A stretch of DNA of 64,000 bases, taken from Bacteroidota bacterium (GTDB lineage: Bacteria > Bacteroidota > Rhodothermia > Rhodothermales > UBA10348). A program made the translations under genes and the position numbers. The stretch covers positions 1 to 64,000 of the forward strand of contig JADFHF010000008.1 of NCBI GenBank assembly GCA_022567305.1, read 5' to 3'. Below the pieces are notes generated by a model. The model was not told the DNA's origin and ran no database searches. It saw only the letters and a program-made list of their open reading frames with translations. Shown piece after piece: positions 1 through 10,190 of the stretch (positions are counted from its first letter, which is position 1; every line of letters begins with the position of its first letter).

Positions 1-1
1 C

Positions 2-199
2 ATAGTCGAAGGAGAGCTCCAGGTGGGTTTTAGCGCAGTGAGCGCAGCAATCGAGGACGAAAATGGCCGAGCACTAGCCACACTCAGCATCGGAGGACCT
101 AGCAACAGGATTCGCCACAGGCAGCTCCGAAAACTCGGTTTAATACTCATCTCAGAAGCTCAAAAATTGGAGAAACCTGCTCGAGCGGTTGCCGACTAG
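2..199 (+). CDS. IclR-family transcriptional regulator, C-terminal effector domain (partial, truncated by window edge)
   Basis: Open frame from nt 2 to TAG at 197-199: IVEGELQVGFSAVSAAIEDENGRALATLSIGGPSNRIRHRQLRKLGLILISEAQKLEKPARAVAD*. Resembles the IclR effector-domain C-terminus (GFSAVSAAI.D..GR..A.LSI.GP..R). Not in the ORF track. Confidence 0.75.
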   Translation: MVEGELQVGFSAVSAAIEDENGRALATLSIGGPSNRIRHRQLRKLGLILISEAQKLEKPARAVAD

Positions 200-1155
200 C
201 GGCCACCACCCAGTAAATCCGAGAGTGGAACTCGATATACATCAGCGGAATCACCCGGGCGGCTCGTAAAATACAGATACTCGCCATCACCAGAGACGGT
301 TTGGCCGTACTCATACTCGTCTGTATTGATCTCCGGGCCGAGGTTCGTCGGGACCGACCAGGACTCTCCATCGAAACGACTGAGATACAGATCGTCGCCG
401 CCGTGGCCGTCTGGATGATCCGTGATTACGAGAATCATCCAGGTCTCATCGGCGCTGACATACGGGTCTGGCTGGCTTTGTTCGTCGTTGATGGGAGCTG
501 AGAAGTGGGTCGTTGTTCCATCATGATCGATTCTGTAAATATCCGAACGCCGGTACCCACGTTCTCGGTTTGAAGCCACCCAAACGGCCTCTCGGGTCAC
601 GCTCGAGTGAATATCTTTAGCCTCCGAGTTCAAAGGCGAATCTGGTTGTTCGGGCTCGATCCAGGAGTCGCCTTCACGTACCACCCGCCAGATGTTCATA
701 TCTCCGCGAGAACCACCTTCTTCTCGCGGGCGATTAGACGTGAAAAACAGCTCCGTCCCATCCGGAGAAAACCGTGGTGCTTGATCCCCCCACTCCCCAG
801 AAAAAGGGGCAACTGTCGGCGTTGCCCACCCCGACTTGACAGGTCGGGCGACCATGATCGTCTGAGCGCTGAACGAGTTGTCGTATACCGAGAACCAAAG
901 GGATCCATCTGAAGGATTCTCTGCAGAAAACGTCTCGTTCCGATCGGTCGAAATAACTCCCTGGCTTACTAACTCTACCCGGAGAACGTCTTCGGTCTTC
1001 TCCTGGGCATAGGCCTCCCCAGATATGTTTCCTACAAATTGGAACGTTACGGCTGCTGCGAATATCCGCACCGAGATTGCATTCAGCACCGTTTTCTCTA
1101 TTATAATTCCTGTCTGAACACGCGTGCACGGGAGCCACGTCCGAGTGACACCCAT
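196..1155 (-). CDS. PD40/TolB-like beta-propeller secreted protein
   Basis: 319 aa ORF with repeats such as APRFSPDGTELFFTSNRP and DEYEYGQTVSGDGEYLYFTSRPGDSADVYRV; N-terminal hydrophobic segment. Confidence 0.8.
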   Translation of the reverse strand: MGVTRTWLPCTRVQTGIIIEKTVLNAISVRIFAAAVTFQFVGNISGEAYAQEKTEDVLRVELVSQGVISTDRNETFSAENPSDGSLWFSVYDNSFSAQTIMVARPVKSGWATPTVAPFSGEWGDQAPRFSPDGTELFFTSNRPREEGGSRGDMNIWRVVREGDSWIEPEQPDSPLNSEAKDIHSSVTREAVWVASNRERGYRRSDIYRIDHDGTTTHFSAPINDEQSQPDPYVSADETWMILVITDHPDGHGGDDLYLSRFDGESWSVPTNLGPEINTDEYEYGQTVSGDGEYLYFTSRPGDSADVYRVPLSDLLGGGR

Positions 1156-1322
1156 TCACAAATCATTACGGAGTCACGAATCAAAAGTTAGAAGAAGCAA
1201 AAATCGCAAAAATCAGCGTTCCCATAGAGTGAAGCCCTAATTGTGTGTCACAGACGGCAGTTATTACTAGTCGACCGTCTCGAATGACGAATGCTTAAGG
1301 TGCTGCCCTCAGTGATCGAACG

Positions 1323-1460
1323 ATGATATCCATGATTTTCGTCTTACTAATCTCAACACTCGCTCTCTGGCTGGCCTCCACACTCTTACTTATTCCTTTC
1401 GGGCATCGCGTAGCAGCAAAGAAACGAGCGAAAACTGGCGAATCGCTGAAAAACGGCTAG
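1323..1460 (+). CDS. Putative 45 aa single-TM small protein
   Basis: ATG at 1323, TAG at 1458-1460: MISMIFVLLISTLALWLASTLLLIPFGHRVAAKKRAKTGESLKNG. One hydrophobic helix then a basic tail. Below the ORF-track length cutoff. Confidence 0.4.
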   Translation: MISMIFVLLISTLALWLASTLLLIPFGHRVAAKKRAKTGESLKNG

Positions 1461-3499
1461 AACAAGACGTTTATTCCACCCTGTACGGATCGTCCTGATC
1501 CCGGATCGAAGTAGCTTCCGCTGCTCGAGTTGATGGATACCGAAGAGACATACGTTTCGTCGAACAGATTGCTTATCTGAAAGAACGGCCGTACGAGCGC
1601 CGTACCGAGCGGAATCCCAATATGGGTGAGATTTATGTCCACGAGGGAATACGCATCCGTCGAAATCGTATTGACGTCATTTACGAAGTAGGAGTCTGTG
1701 TACAAAAGCGATAAACGCGTCCGAATGTCTCCCGGCGAAAACTCTGCTTCGAGGAAAAATTGCAACTCCGGCACGCCTGGTAGACGATTTCCTTTTAAAT
1801 TTTCTTCCTGAAATTCGAACATCCCCTTCGAGCCAGTCGCATTGATTCGCAGATAGGACAGAGGATCCCAGACTATTGCTGCTTCGATCCCGGTGTGAAT
1901 GTTCTTTCCACCGTTTCGAAAAAAGGTTCTTTCCCCTCCTTCTTCTGTTTGAAACGCAACCAGCCGATTGCTGATTTCCAGTCGATATAGAGCGACGTCT
2001 GCCGTTACGTGGCCGGGTTCGCTACGAATCCGAATCCCTCCTTCAACGCCGCGCGTCTTTTGTGCGTCCAATTCTGGATTGAATCCACCTGTCAGATCTG
2101 GACGGTTCACGAGTTCGGTCGTCGTCGGTGTCTCAAACGCCGATCCAACGTCGGCATAGATGGTGGCCCCATCCATCTGATATGAAAATCCCAGCACCGG
2201 ACTAATGGCTTCAAAGGTCCGATCGCCGGACTGGTCCCCATTCGTCAAGAACTGATCGTCCATATCAAATTTTACATGATCGAGCCTCGCTCCGGCTGCG
2301 ATTTGCAGTCGATCAGACACCGTGTACATAACGATGGATCGGATGGACGCATTCAGCACGTTTTCGGTCTGATCGAGAGATTGATCGGTCCCGCGTTCAC
2401 CCTCTAGGGTGTTCCAATTTTGTCTCTGGTCGTTTTGGAATCGCACGTCACCGCCAATCGCCCACACCACTCGTCCGCTTTCTTTTTGAAGCGTGACGTC
2501 AACTCCACCCGCTTTCCGATCCAGGTCGATGAAGGCGAAGGGCAATGGATTCCTGAGTGCACGCGTAATGTAATTGGCCGACGCGGTAAAAAGTCCCAGG
2601 TCCGTGGTGGCTAAAAGCGTGACCCCTACCTGGATCTGACGGCTTTCTTTCCCAGCCAATTGACTCTTGAAGAAGCCGTTCGCCTGGGTTGGATCCTCAT
2701 TCAATTGATCCTCCTTGAGCGAGCCCGGGTGATCGGCTCTTTGATCGGAGACGGCGCCGACTACACTCAACACGGCCCGATTTCCCGTGTTGATTCGAGC
2801 AAAAAAGGCTCCGCGGGTAAAGCGTCCAGAACTGTGGTCGCGGTACCCGTCGAGCGAAATCGAAGACGCGTAGGCCCGAAACGAATGCCCGTTCATTCGA
2901 AAATTCGTCTCAGCACTCGCTTGCCGAAGCCCGTACGACCCTGCCTGCACTTTTATTCGCGTGGGATAGTCGTTTCGCGGCCGATTTGTAGAAAGAAAGA
3001 GCGCGCCACCGCTTCCATTTCCCCAGAATACCGAAGCCGGCCCGCGAATGAGCTGCACGGACGAAATCATTCCCGGGTCGACGATATCGGCCATGGATTG
3101 ACCGTCAGGTAACGTAAGAGGGATTCCGTCCAATACAACCTGAATACCCCGCACACCGAAGGGCGCGCGACTCCCCATACCTCGAATTACCAGGCGCTCC
3201 CCAACCGCGAAGTGAGTTCGACTACTAATAAAAAGTCCTGGAATGCCCCGAAGGGTTTGTTCAAGTGAGATTCCCGGTGAGGTATCGACGACATAATCCG
3301 GACGCCGAATCGAGATGAGAGAAAACGGAGACGTAGACTCGGCCCCCATGCCCCGTGTAGCAGTAACTCGAACCTCGGGGAGCACAACGTCCACCGAGTC
3401 TCGGGCCTGAGCTCTTGCTTCATTCGGAAAGATCAATGCACCAACCAAGACCAAACCGGCGGCAATACCCCTGACCATGTGTCGAATCGATTTTCGCAT
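1457..3499 (-). CDS. TonB-dependent outer-membrane receptor
   Basis: Plug motifs (LPEVRVTATRG, LEQTLRGIPGLFISSR, VIRGMGSRAPFGVRGIQVVLDGIPLTLPDG) and barrel C-terminus. The listed ORF starts at 3634, but ATG at 3499 (MRKSIRHMVRGIAAGLVLVGALIF, signal peptide) avoids overlap with rodA. Confidence 0.9.
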   Translation of the reverse strand: MRKSIRHMVRGIAAGLVLVGALIFPNEARAQARDSVDVVLPEVRVTATRGMGAESTSPFSLISIRRPDYVVDTSPGISLEQTLRGIPGLFISSRTHFAVGERLVIRGMGSRAPFGVRGIQVVLDGIPLTLPDGQSMADIVDPGMISSVQLIRGPASVFWGNGSGGALFLSTNRPRNDYPTRIKVQAGSYGLRQASAETNFRMNGHSFRAYASSISLDGYRDHSSGRFTRGAFFARINTGNRAVLSVVGAVSDQRADHPGSLKEDQLNEDPTQANGFFKSQLAGKESRQIQVGVTLLATTDLGLFTASANYITRALRNPLPFAFIDLDRKAGGVDVTLQKESGRVVWAIGGDVRFQNDQRQNWNTLEGERGTDQSLDQTENVLNASIRSIVMYTVSDRLQIAAGARLDHVKFDMDDQFLTNGDQSGDRTFEAISPVLGFSYQMDGATIYADVGSAFETPTTTELVNRPDLTGGFNPELDAQKTRGVEGGIRIRSEPGHVTADVALYRLEISNRLVAFQTEEGGERTFFRNGGKNIHTGIEAAIVWDPLSYLRINATGSKGMFEFQEENLKGNRLPGVPELQFFLEAEFSPGDIRTRLSLLYTDSYFVNDVNTISTDAYSLVDINLTHIGIPLGTALVRPFFQISNLFDETYVSSVSINSSSGSYFDPGSGRSVQGGINVLF

Positions 3500-3512
3500 C
3501 CAACCGCGCAAA

Positions 3513-4772
3513 TCAATACCCGTAGATAGAAAAATCATCCCGACGCATGTAGAGAGAAACGACGATAGCCAGCAGGGCGGTGTTCGCGAGCAAGGCTGAT
3601 CCGCCATAAGAAAGAAACGGAAGAGGTATACCAATTACGGGTAGAATCGCGGTTGCCATACCGATGTTTATAAAGATATGAATCAGGTAGATACCAACGG
3701 TTCCAGCAGCCATCATCAGTCCGAAAGGATGTTTGATTCGACTCCCAAGCTGTACCAAACGCAATAGAAGCGATAGGAACAGAATCAGCACGAAGAGAGA
3801 CCCCAGAAATCCGAACTCTTCACCGATGACACTGAACACGAAATCGGTCGACTGCTCGGAAACGAATACCCCCTGAGTCTGTGTCCCTTGCATGAATCCC
3901 TTTCCGGCCCAGCCGCCCGATCCAATCGCGGCCATGGATTGGACCTGCTGGAATCCCTCGTTCAACCTGAATTGTTCGGCACCGGGGTCGGTGAAAGAAA
4001 GAATGCGCGCGACCTGGTGAGGTTGAAGTAATTGCGTGAGAGCTACAGATGCCACCAGGACGCTTCCAATCGAGAACAGCCCGGTTGCAAACGTGAATTT
4101 GGGGTCGCGCGTCCGAAAGTACATGAAAAGTGTTAACCCAACAGCAAATACCCAGGCAGCCGGCTCGTACACAATGGCCAAATAGCCCGCGATGACGGGC
4201 CCAATCAGGATGATGAGTAGATCCAGTTTGAGGCCACTCCAGAAAAGGGCGATCGGAATCAACCCGAGGAAGACGAGCGCCGTGCCCATATCGTTTTGTA
4301 AAATGATCAGTGCCGCGGGCAGAAGAATCATTCCGACAACCATCAAGGCAAACTTGAGGTCCATGGTTTTGGGTCGTCGCAGGCTCACCAATTTGGCGAC
4401 CCCTAAGACGGTACCGACTTTAGCCAGCTCGGACACTTGCAGTTGCAACGAGCCCAATTGGATCCACGATCTGGCCCCATTGATTTCGCGACCGAACATC
4501 AGTGCGCTAACCAGAAGAACAATCGTCAGGAAATAAACAGGAAATGCGGCATGCTGGTAAAACCTTACGGGGAGTAGCAGGGCGATAATCAGACCGATAC
4601 TGCAGATTGCAAACCAGAGTAGTTGTCGATTGTAATTGTCTCGAACCGTCTCGAGGAGAAATTCAGACGCCGGACCGTGGGTCGTCGAATAAATGGCAGC
4701 TAGCCCGAAGATGACGAGTAAGCACCAGAAAATGATGCTTAGAACATCGAGATTAGTGTACCAGGTGCGCAC
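3513..4772 (-). CDS. rodA: Rod shape-determining SEDS glycosyltransferase RodA
   Basis: SEDS-family multi-TM protein with GFLGSLFVLILF and GIPLPFLSYGGSALLANTALLAIV; directly downstream of PBP2. Confidence 0.93.
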   Translation of the reverse strand: MRTWYTNLDVLSIIFWCLLVIFGLAAIYSTTHGPASEFLLETVRDNYNRQLLWFAICSIGLIIALLLPVRFYQHAAFPVYFLTIVLLVSALMFGREINGARSWIQLGSLQLQVSELAKVGTVLGVAKLVSLRRPKTMDLKFALMVVGMILLPAALIILQNDMGTALVFLGLIPIALFWSGLKLDLLIILIGPVIAGYLAIVYEPAAWVFAVGLTLFMYFRTRDPKFTFATGLFSIGSVLVASVALTQLLQPHQVARILSFTDPGAEQFRLNEGFQQVQSMAAIGSGGWAGKGFMQGTQTQGVFVSEQSTDFVFSVIGEEFGFLGSLFVLILFLSLLLRLVQLGSRIKHPFGLMMAAGTVGIYLIHIFINIGMATAILPVIGIPLPFLSYGGSALLANTALLAIVVSLYMRRDDFSIYGY

Positions 4773-4796
4773 CGCTCATCCGTTTCGTTTGAAAAA

Positions 4797-6626
4797 TCAT
4801 CGCTCAAGCGCAGCCAGGCTTTCTGGTAAACGTTCGCTCTCATTCTCAAGCACCTGTTTGAAGAGCCAGTTTCTGGTCAGCGAAATGCCGCCGGTCAAAT
4901 ACTGCTCAGCCATGAAACTGGCTATAGGTCCTGCGGACATCGAACCAAACCCGATATTTTCCACGATAACGGCAATCGCGATTTGCGGATCGTCCAGAGG
5001 CGCAAACATCACAAATACGGAATCATCTTCACCGCGACTGTTCTGTGCGGTCCCGGTTTTTCCGGCGCTCGGAACGCCAGGGATTTCCAACCACGGGCTT
5101 GTCTCGATCATCACGCCTCGCAGTCCACGGCGGACGATATCAAAATAGCGGGGACTGATATTGATTTTAGATGGCTCTGAAAAAGTCACCGACTCAACGA
5201 GGCCGGTCAACGGGTGCTCTGTGTAGCGAACAAGATGTGGTGTGACCAGCGTACCTCCATTCGCGATTGCTGCGATATAACGAGCGAGCTGCAACGGAGT
5301 AACGCCCATATCGCCCTGGCCCACGCCCAGACTCATCGGCGTACCTACGTTCCATCCTTCGGAATACACCCTGTTGTAGTAGGCGGAGTCCGGAATGAGT
5401 CCCGATCCCTGTTCGTGGATATCAAGAGCCGCAAGTTGCCCGAATCCAAACGCGTGGGCATATCGGCTGAATGCGTTGACGTTGATGCGCTTCATCATCT
5501 CGAAGAAAAACGTATTGCAGGACTCGCGAATGGCGTCTTCGACGGCAATGTTACCGTGCACGTGGAGACACCTAAACATCCCAGGACCCCCACGCGGATG
5601 GTAGCCGGCGCAGTGAAAGGTGGAAGAGGGAGTAATGACCCCTTCCTCCAGCGCCATCATTGCGATAAATGGCTTAAAGGTTGATCCCGGCGGAAGGAGG
5701 CTTGATGTCGCCCGATTGAAAATGGGCTTTTCTGAGCTCGAGGTCAGATAGGCCCAGGTTTCTGGTTTCAGTGCCTTCGAGAATATATCCAAATCGTAGT
5801 CCGGCGCGCTGACCATCGTAAGGATTTCGCCTGTGTTGACGTCCAGAGCCACGGCCGCTCCCCTCTTATTCACGAAGAGCGACTCGGCCAAAACCTGCAT
5901 GTCATGATCGATGGTCAAGTGCAGGTTCAGCCCGCTCTCCGAAGCCACGTCTTCCGAACCATCCAGAAACGGTTCAATGATCTGCCCATACCGATTGACC
6001 AGATTTAGTTCGCTCCCTAGCTTTCCGCGGACCGTTCTTTCGTACGATCGTTCGAGTCCGGACTGACCGATCAGATCGCCAAGCTGATACCCCTCGTCCC
6101 TTCTGGCATTTAAGTCCGTATCACTGATCTGACGAACGTAGCCCAGTACATGCGAGGCCCGTAATCTTGTACGATACGTTCTCTTCTGGTCGACTTCATA
6201 CGAGATTCCCGGGAGTCGGTGATAGTTTTCAAGGATGCGACTCAAGACATCAAACGAAATCCCGCGAACAAGAAGACTAGTACGGTAGGAATTCCAGTTT
6301 CGGGCTTTCTGAATGCCCTGGCTAATGACTGAATCGGGGACAGCCAACAGCTCCGAAAGAAGGGGTATCGTCTCCAGATTGAAATAGAGTGGCGTTACCA
6401 GGAGCGAGTAGGCTGGTTCGTTGTCGACTAAGAGCGTCCCATTTCGATCGAAGATAGATCCGCGCGCCGGAAGGACTCGTCGCTCCCGAACCGCGTTGTT
6501 TCGGGACTCTCCGGAATAGGCCAACGTATCAATAATCTGAAGCTTGAACAACCGCAGAGTGAGAACCCCTAGAATCGCACAGATAAGGAATACAAAGAGA
6601 CGTGTTCTAGTGCGATATTCTTCCAT
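4797..6626 (-). CDS. mrdA: Penicillin-binding protein 2 (transpeptidase)
   Basis: Dimerisation domain RRVLPARGSIFDRNGTLLVDNEPAYSL; catalytic STFK motif PPGSTFKP, SCN motif ESCNTFF, KTGTAQ. ATG at 6626 preferred over TTG at 6653. Confidence 0.93.
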   Translation of the reverse strand: MEEYRTRTRLFVFLICAILGVLTLRLFKLQIIDTLAYSGESRNNAVRERRVLPARGSIFDRNGTLLVDNEPAYSLLVTPLYFNLETIPLLSELLAVPDSVISQGIQKARNWNSYRTSLLVRGISFDVLSRILENYHRLPGISYEVDQKRTYRTRLRASHVLGYVRQISDTDLNARRDEGYQLGDLIGQSGLERSYERTVRGKLGSELNLVNRYGQIIEPFLDGSEDVASESGLNLHLTIDHDMQVLAESLFVNKRGAAVALDVNTGEILTMVSAPDYDLDIFSKALKPETWAYLTSSSEKPIFNRATSSLLPPGSTFKPFIAMMALEEGVITPSSTFHCAGYHPRGGPGMFRCLHVHGNIAVEDAIRESCNTFFFEMMKRINVNAFSRYAHAFGFGQLAALDIHEQGSGLIPDSAYYNRVYSEGWNVGTPMSLGVGQGDMGVTPLQLARYIAAIANGGTLVTPHLVRYTEHPLTGLVESVTFSEPSKINISPRYFDIVRRGLRGVMIETSPWLEIPGVPSAGKTGTAQNSRGEDDSVFVMFAPLDDPQIAIAVIVENIGFGSMSAGPIASFMAEQYLTGGISLTRNWLFKQVLENESERLPESLAALER

Positions 6627-6994
6627 TTGCTGTCCGTTGTTGGATACAGTCAAAAATCTGACTGTCCTGAAGGAAAGACTTTTTAAGAATCATAAGGGCC
6701 GATCATCCGACGTGCTCGTACCGTTCATCCCCTTCTGTATTCCAGTCGGCAACCTCGACCTGCCATTGGATAAGATCGGATCGAAATTAGGCCCGCTAAT
6801 TGCGGCCCCAAGTGCAGAAGAATTAATTCTTTCCTCAGGCAACTGCACCGGTGTTACACCGTTACATTCGGCCACGTTCGACACAAACGAGTAAACATGG
6901 GAGCGGTTTCGAGGAATACTCCACGTATCAATTGTTTGTTCAGGTAGAATCAGGATGACCCGGAATCCGATTCTCGCCTACTGAGATAGATCGT

Positions 6995-9900
6995 ATGAAA
7001 AACATCTTCGATGAGCGCTGGATCTGCTTGTCTCGTCTTATTGCTCTACTGATCGTTCTACCCGTTGCGACCGTTCTTTTGATTCCAGCACCCGCGAATG
7101 CCCAGTATTTCGGTAAAAATAAGGTCAGCTACGACTCGTTTGACTTTAAGAGTTTTCAGACTGATCACTTCGAGATTTACGTCTACCCGGAGGAGGAGCT
7201 GGCGGTAAAAGACGCCTCTCGTATGGCGGAGCGTTGGTATCAGCGACACTCCCGAACCTTCTTGCGCCAGTTCAACGAAAGGAAACCGATCATTTTCTAT
7301 GCCAACGACGCCGATTTCCATCAGACCAATGCGATCAAAGGAACGCTTGGGGAGGGCATCGGTGGTGTAACCGAATCACTCAAAGAGCGCGTGATTATGC
7401 CGCTTACCGGCAGCTACAAGGAGACCGATCATGTGCTTGGCCACGAACTTGTCCACTCGTATCAATACGACATCGCCCTCTCCCGATCCGACTCGATTCG
7501 CTTCGCACTGCAGATATTGCCTGGTTGGTTGATCGAAGGTATGGCCGAATATCTCTCGGTTGGAAGAGAGGATCCGCATACGGCGATGTGGATGAGAGAC
7601 GCAGCCTTAAGGGATGATCTTCCCACGATCCATCAGATTACGACGGATAGGAGCTATTTCCCCTACCGCTATGGCCAGGCCTACCTGGCATATGTGGGCG
7701 GGAAATACGGGGATGCCGCAGTCGCCAATCTGTTCAAGCTGGGCGGACGAATCGGATTGGATTCTGCATTCGTCTATACGCTTGGCATTACAGCGGACTC
7801 TTTGTCAACGGAGTGGATTGCCTCGGTTAAAGACTATTACCTGCCTCTCGTGGAGGGTCGCACTCCGGTAGAAGAAGCCGGAAGAAAAGTGCTCGCCAAC
7901 GATATTGATGCGGGGACCATTAATATTTCTCCTGTCGTAAGCCCAGACGGTCAGTACGTGGCTTTTCTTTCAGAAAAAGACCTGTTCACCATTAACTTGT
8001 TCATCGCGGATGCGAACACGGGTAAGGTCGTAAAGACCCTCAAAGGCACGTTTCGCGATTCGCATTTTGACGCGATTCGATTTATCAGTTCAGCCGGATC
8101 GTGGTCCCCGGATGGCCAACGCTTTGCGTTTATCACGTTTGTTGAAGGCGATAATGAAATCGCCATTCTGGACTGGAACACCGGTGTAATCGAAGAACGC
8201 ATCTCCGTGGCTGGCGTCTCTGCGATCGTGAATCCAGCCTGGTCACCGGACGGTCGAACCCTCGCATTTACAGGTTTGGACGGCGGAATCAGCGATATTT
8301 ATGTCCTAGATCTTCGCACCAAAACCGTTACCCAGCTGACGGACGATCGATATGCCGATCTACAGCCGGCATGGTCTCCCGACGGACGAACACTGGCATT
8401 TGTATCGGATCGCGGACCTGGAGGGACGAATTTTCAAACGCTCGATTATGCGGACGAGCGACTAGTCGTTATGGATACCGAGACACTTGAGTACGAAGTG
8501 TTCAAACCGTTCAACGGTCGACACACAAATCCTCAGTTCTCTCCAGACGGGCGAAATCTGTATTTCATTTCTGATTACGACGGGTTCAAAGACATATATC
8601 GTCTAGCCCTCGATTCAGAAGACGTTTACAAGATCACGAACCTGCAAACAGGGGTGTCCGGTATTACGGCGATGTCGCCAGCCATGTCGGTAGCCACGCA
8701 GAGCGGGCGAATGATGTTTTCGGTCTATTCTGACGGCGAGTACACGGTCTTCTCTAAAGAGGCAACTGAGCTCGAGGGAACGCTGGTCGAAGAATCTGTG
8801 GTTAATCAAAATCACATCGCAGGGATTTTACCACCCTTGCGTGCGATCGACGAGGGCCTGGTCGGAAACTATTTAAACGATCCTCTAACGGGATTGCCGC
8901 CTGACAAGGACTACGAGCTATCTGAATACAGTTCCGGACTCCAGCTCGATTATGTTGCCCCGCCTTCGATCGGCGTCTCTGCCGGCGGGCCCTACGGGGG
9001 CGGAATCCAGGGCGGAGTTGCACTTTTCTTCAGCGATATGCTGGGGAATCACAACCTAGGAGTGGTCGTGCAGGCCAATGGTACCTTTAAAGACATCGGA
9101 GCTCAGGTTCAGTATATCAATCGCGGACATCGATTCAACTATGGAGGATCTGTCGCGCATATTCCGATTCTCTTCGGCGGATTTCTAGCGCCAACGATCG
9201 AGGTGGACCCCGAGACAGGGGTTTTGTCAGAGGTATTCGGTCAGATCCGTCAGCGGATATATATTGATCAGATAGGCGGAATTGCGTCGTACCCGTTTAC
9301 GACCACACGTCGCCTGGAGTTTGGACTTGGGTTTACCCGGTACGGATTCGATTACGAGGTGGATCGATACTTTGTGAACCAGTTTGGAGTGCGCCGCGAG
9401 CGAACCGATTTGAATGAACTGGAACCAGACCCTGTCTATTTCGGGACAGCGAGCGTGGCATTCGTATCCGATTATTCATTCTTTGCATTTACTTCTCCAG
9501 TGCGCGGAGGCAGGTCGCGATTTGAGGTGACTCCTTTTTACGGATCACAAAAATATGTGAGGCTTCTGGCCGATTTGAGGCATTATTTCTACTTCAAGCC
9601 CTTCACCTTCGCGATTCGTGGACTCCACGTAGGCAACTACGGTGTATCCGACAATCAAGAAGATCAGCTCTTCACAAGTGAGTATCTGGGATACAGCAAC
9701 GGTCGCAGTTTTATCAGGGGATATGGTTTTAGTACGTTTGACGGGAGGGATTGTATTGGAACGATTGAGCAGTGTCTGGCTGAACAAGACCGTCTCATCG
9801 GGTCGAGAGTCGCCCTTGCTAGTGTCGAGCTGCGCGTCCCTCTTCTCGGAAACAGTGCTTATAGCCTCTTGGAGTTCCCGTATCTACCGACCGAAGTGGC

Positions 9901-10120
9901 GTTTTTCGTCGATGGTGGAGTAACCTGGACAGGAAGTGATCTTCCCGTACTTGAATGGACCACCAAGCCTACCACCGAACGCATACCGGTATTTAGCGCA
10001 GGGGTATCTACCCGATTCAATCTATTCGGGTACACGGTGTTGGAAATCTTTTATGCCAAACCTTTCCAGCGTCCGGGTAAAGGAGCCCACTTCGGCTTCC
10101 AGATCGTGCCGGGATGGTAA
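6995..10120 (+). CDS. Gluzincin-type metallopeptidase domain + PD40 beta-propeller + BamA/TamA-like outer-membrane barrel
   Basis: Signal peptide; HELVHSYQ...GWLIEGMAEYLSVG (HExxH...E); repeats AWSPDGRTLAF; C-terminal surface-antigen-like barrel with RSFIRGYGF and YAKPFQRPGKGAHFGFQIVPGW. Confidence 0.85.
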   Translation: MKNIFDERWICLSRLIALLIVLPVATVLLIPAPANAQYFGKNKVSYDSFDFKSFQTDHFEIYVYPEEELAVKDASRMAERWYQRHSRTFLRQFNERKPIIFYANDADFHQTNAIKGTLGEGIGGVTESLKERVIMPLTGSYKETDHVLGHELVHSYQYDIALSRSDSIRFALQILPGWLIEGMAEYLSVGREDPHTAMWMRDAALRDDLPTIHQITTDRSYFPYRYGQAYLAYVGGKYGDAAVANLFKLGGRIGLDSAFVYTLGITADSLSTEWIASVKDYYLPLVEGRTPVEEAGRKVLANDIDAGTINISPVVSPDGQYVAFLSEKDLFTINLFIADANTGKVVKTLKGTFRDSHFDAIRFISSAGSWSPDGQRFAFITFVEGDNEIAILDWNTGVIEERISVAGVSAIVNPAWSPDGRTLAFTGLDGGISDIYVLDLRTKTVTQLTDDRYADLQPAWSPDGRTLAFVSDRGPGGTNFQTLDYADERLVVMDTETLEYEVFKPFNGRHTNPQFSPDGRNLYFISDYDGFKDIYRLALDSEDVYKITNLQTGVSGITAMSPAMSVATQSGRMMFSVYSDGEYTVFSKEATELEGTLVEESVVNQNHIAGILPPLRAIDEGLVGNYLNDPLTGLPPDKDYELSEYSSGLQLDYVAPPSIGVSAGGPYGGGIQGGVALFFSDMLGNHNLGVVVQANGTFKDIGAQVQYINRGHRFNYGGSVAHIPILFGGFLAPTIEVDPETGVLSEVFGQIRQRIYIDQIGGIASYPFTTTRRLEFGLGFTRYGFDYEVDRYFVNQFGVRRERTDLNELEPDPVYFGTASVAFVSDYSFFAFTSPVRGGRSRFEVTPFYGSQKYVRLLADLRHYFYFKPFTFAIRGLHVGNYGVSDNQEDQLFTSEYLGYSNGRSFIRGYGFSTFDGRDCIGTIEQCLAEQDRLIGSRVALASVELRVPLLGNSAYSLLEFPYLPTEVAFFVDGGVTWTGSDLPVLEWTTKPTTERIPVFSAGVSTRFNLFGYTVLEIFYAKPFQRPGKGAHFGFQIVPGW

Positions 10121-10142
10121 CCTGGCCAGGGCCAGTTGCGAG

Positions 10143-10180
10143 AAGGCACAGGTCTCCAAGAGATCTGCGCCTTTTCTTTT
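10143..10180 (+). terminator. Rho-independent terminator
   Basis: AAGGCACAGGTCTC-CAA-GAGATCTGCGCCTT: 14-bp stem with one mismatch and one G-T pair, followed by TTCTTTT; lies between convergent CDSs. Confidence 0.8.
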
Positions 10181-10190
10181 GGGTCTGCGC

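Noticed and set aside
3513-6626. rodA-mrdA without mreBCD upstream
   Set aside because: Splitting of the mre and mrdA-rodA groups is common enough; the upstream intergenic region shows no mreD remnant.
6690-6884. 64 aa minus-strand ORF between mrdA and the 1041 aa gene
   Set aside because: No signal peptide, domain or composition supporting coding; likely intergenic/promoter DNA.
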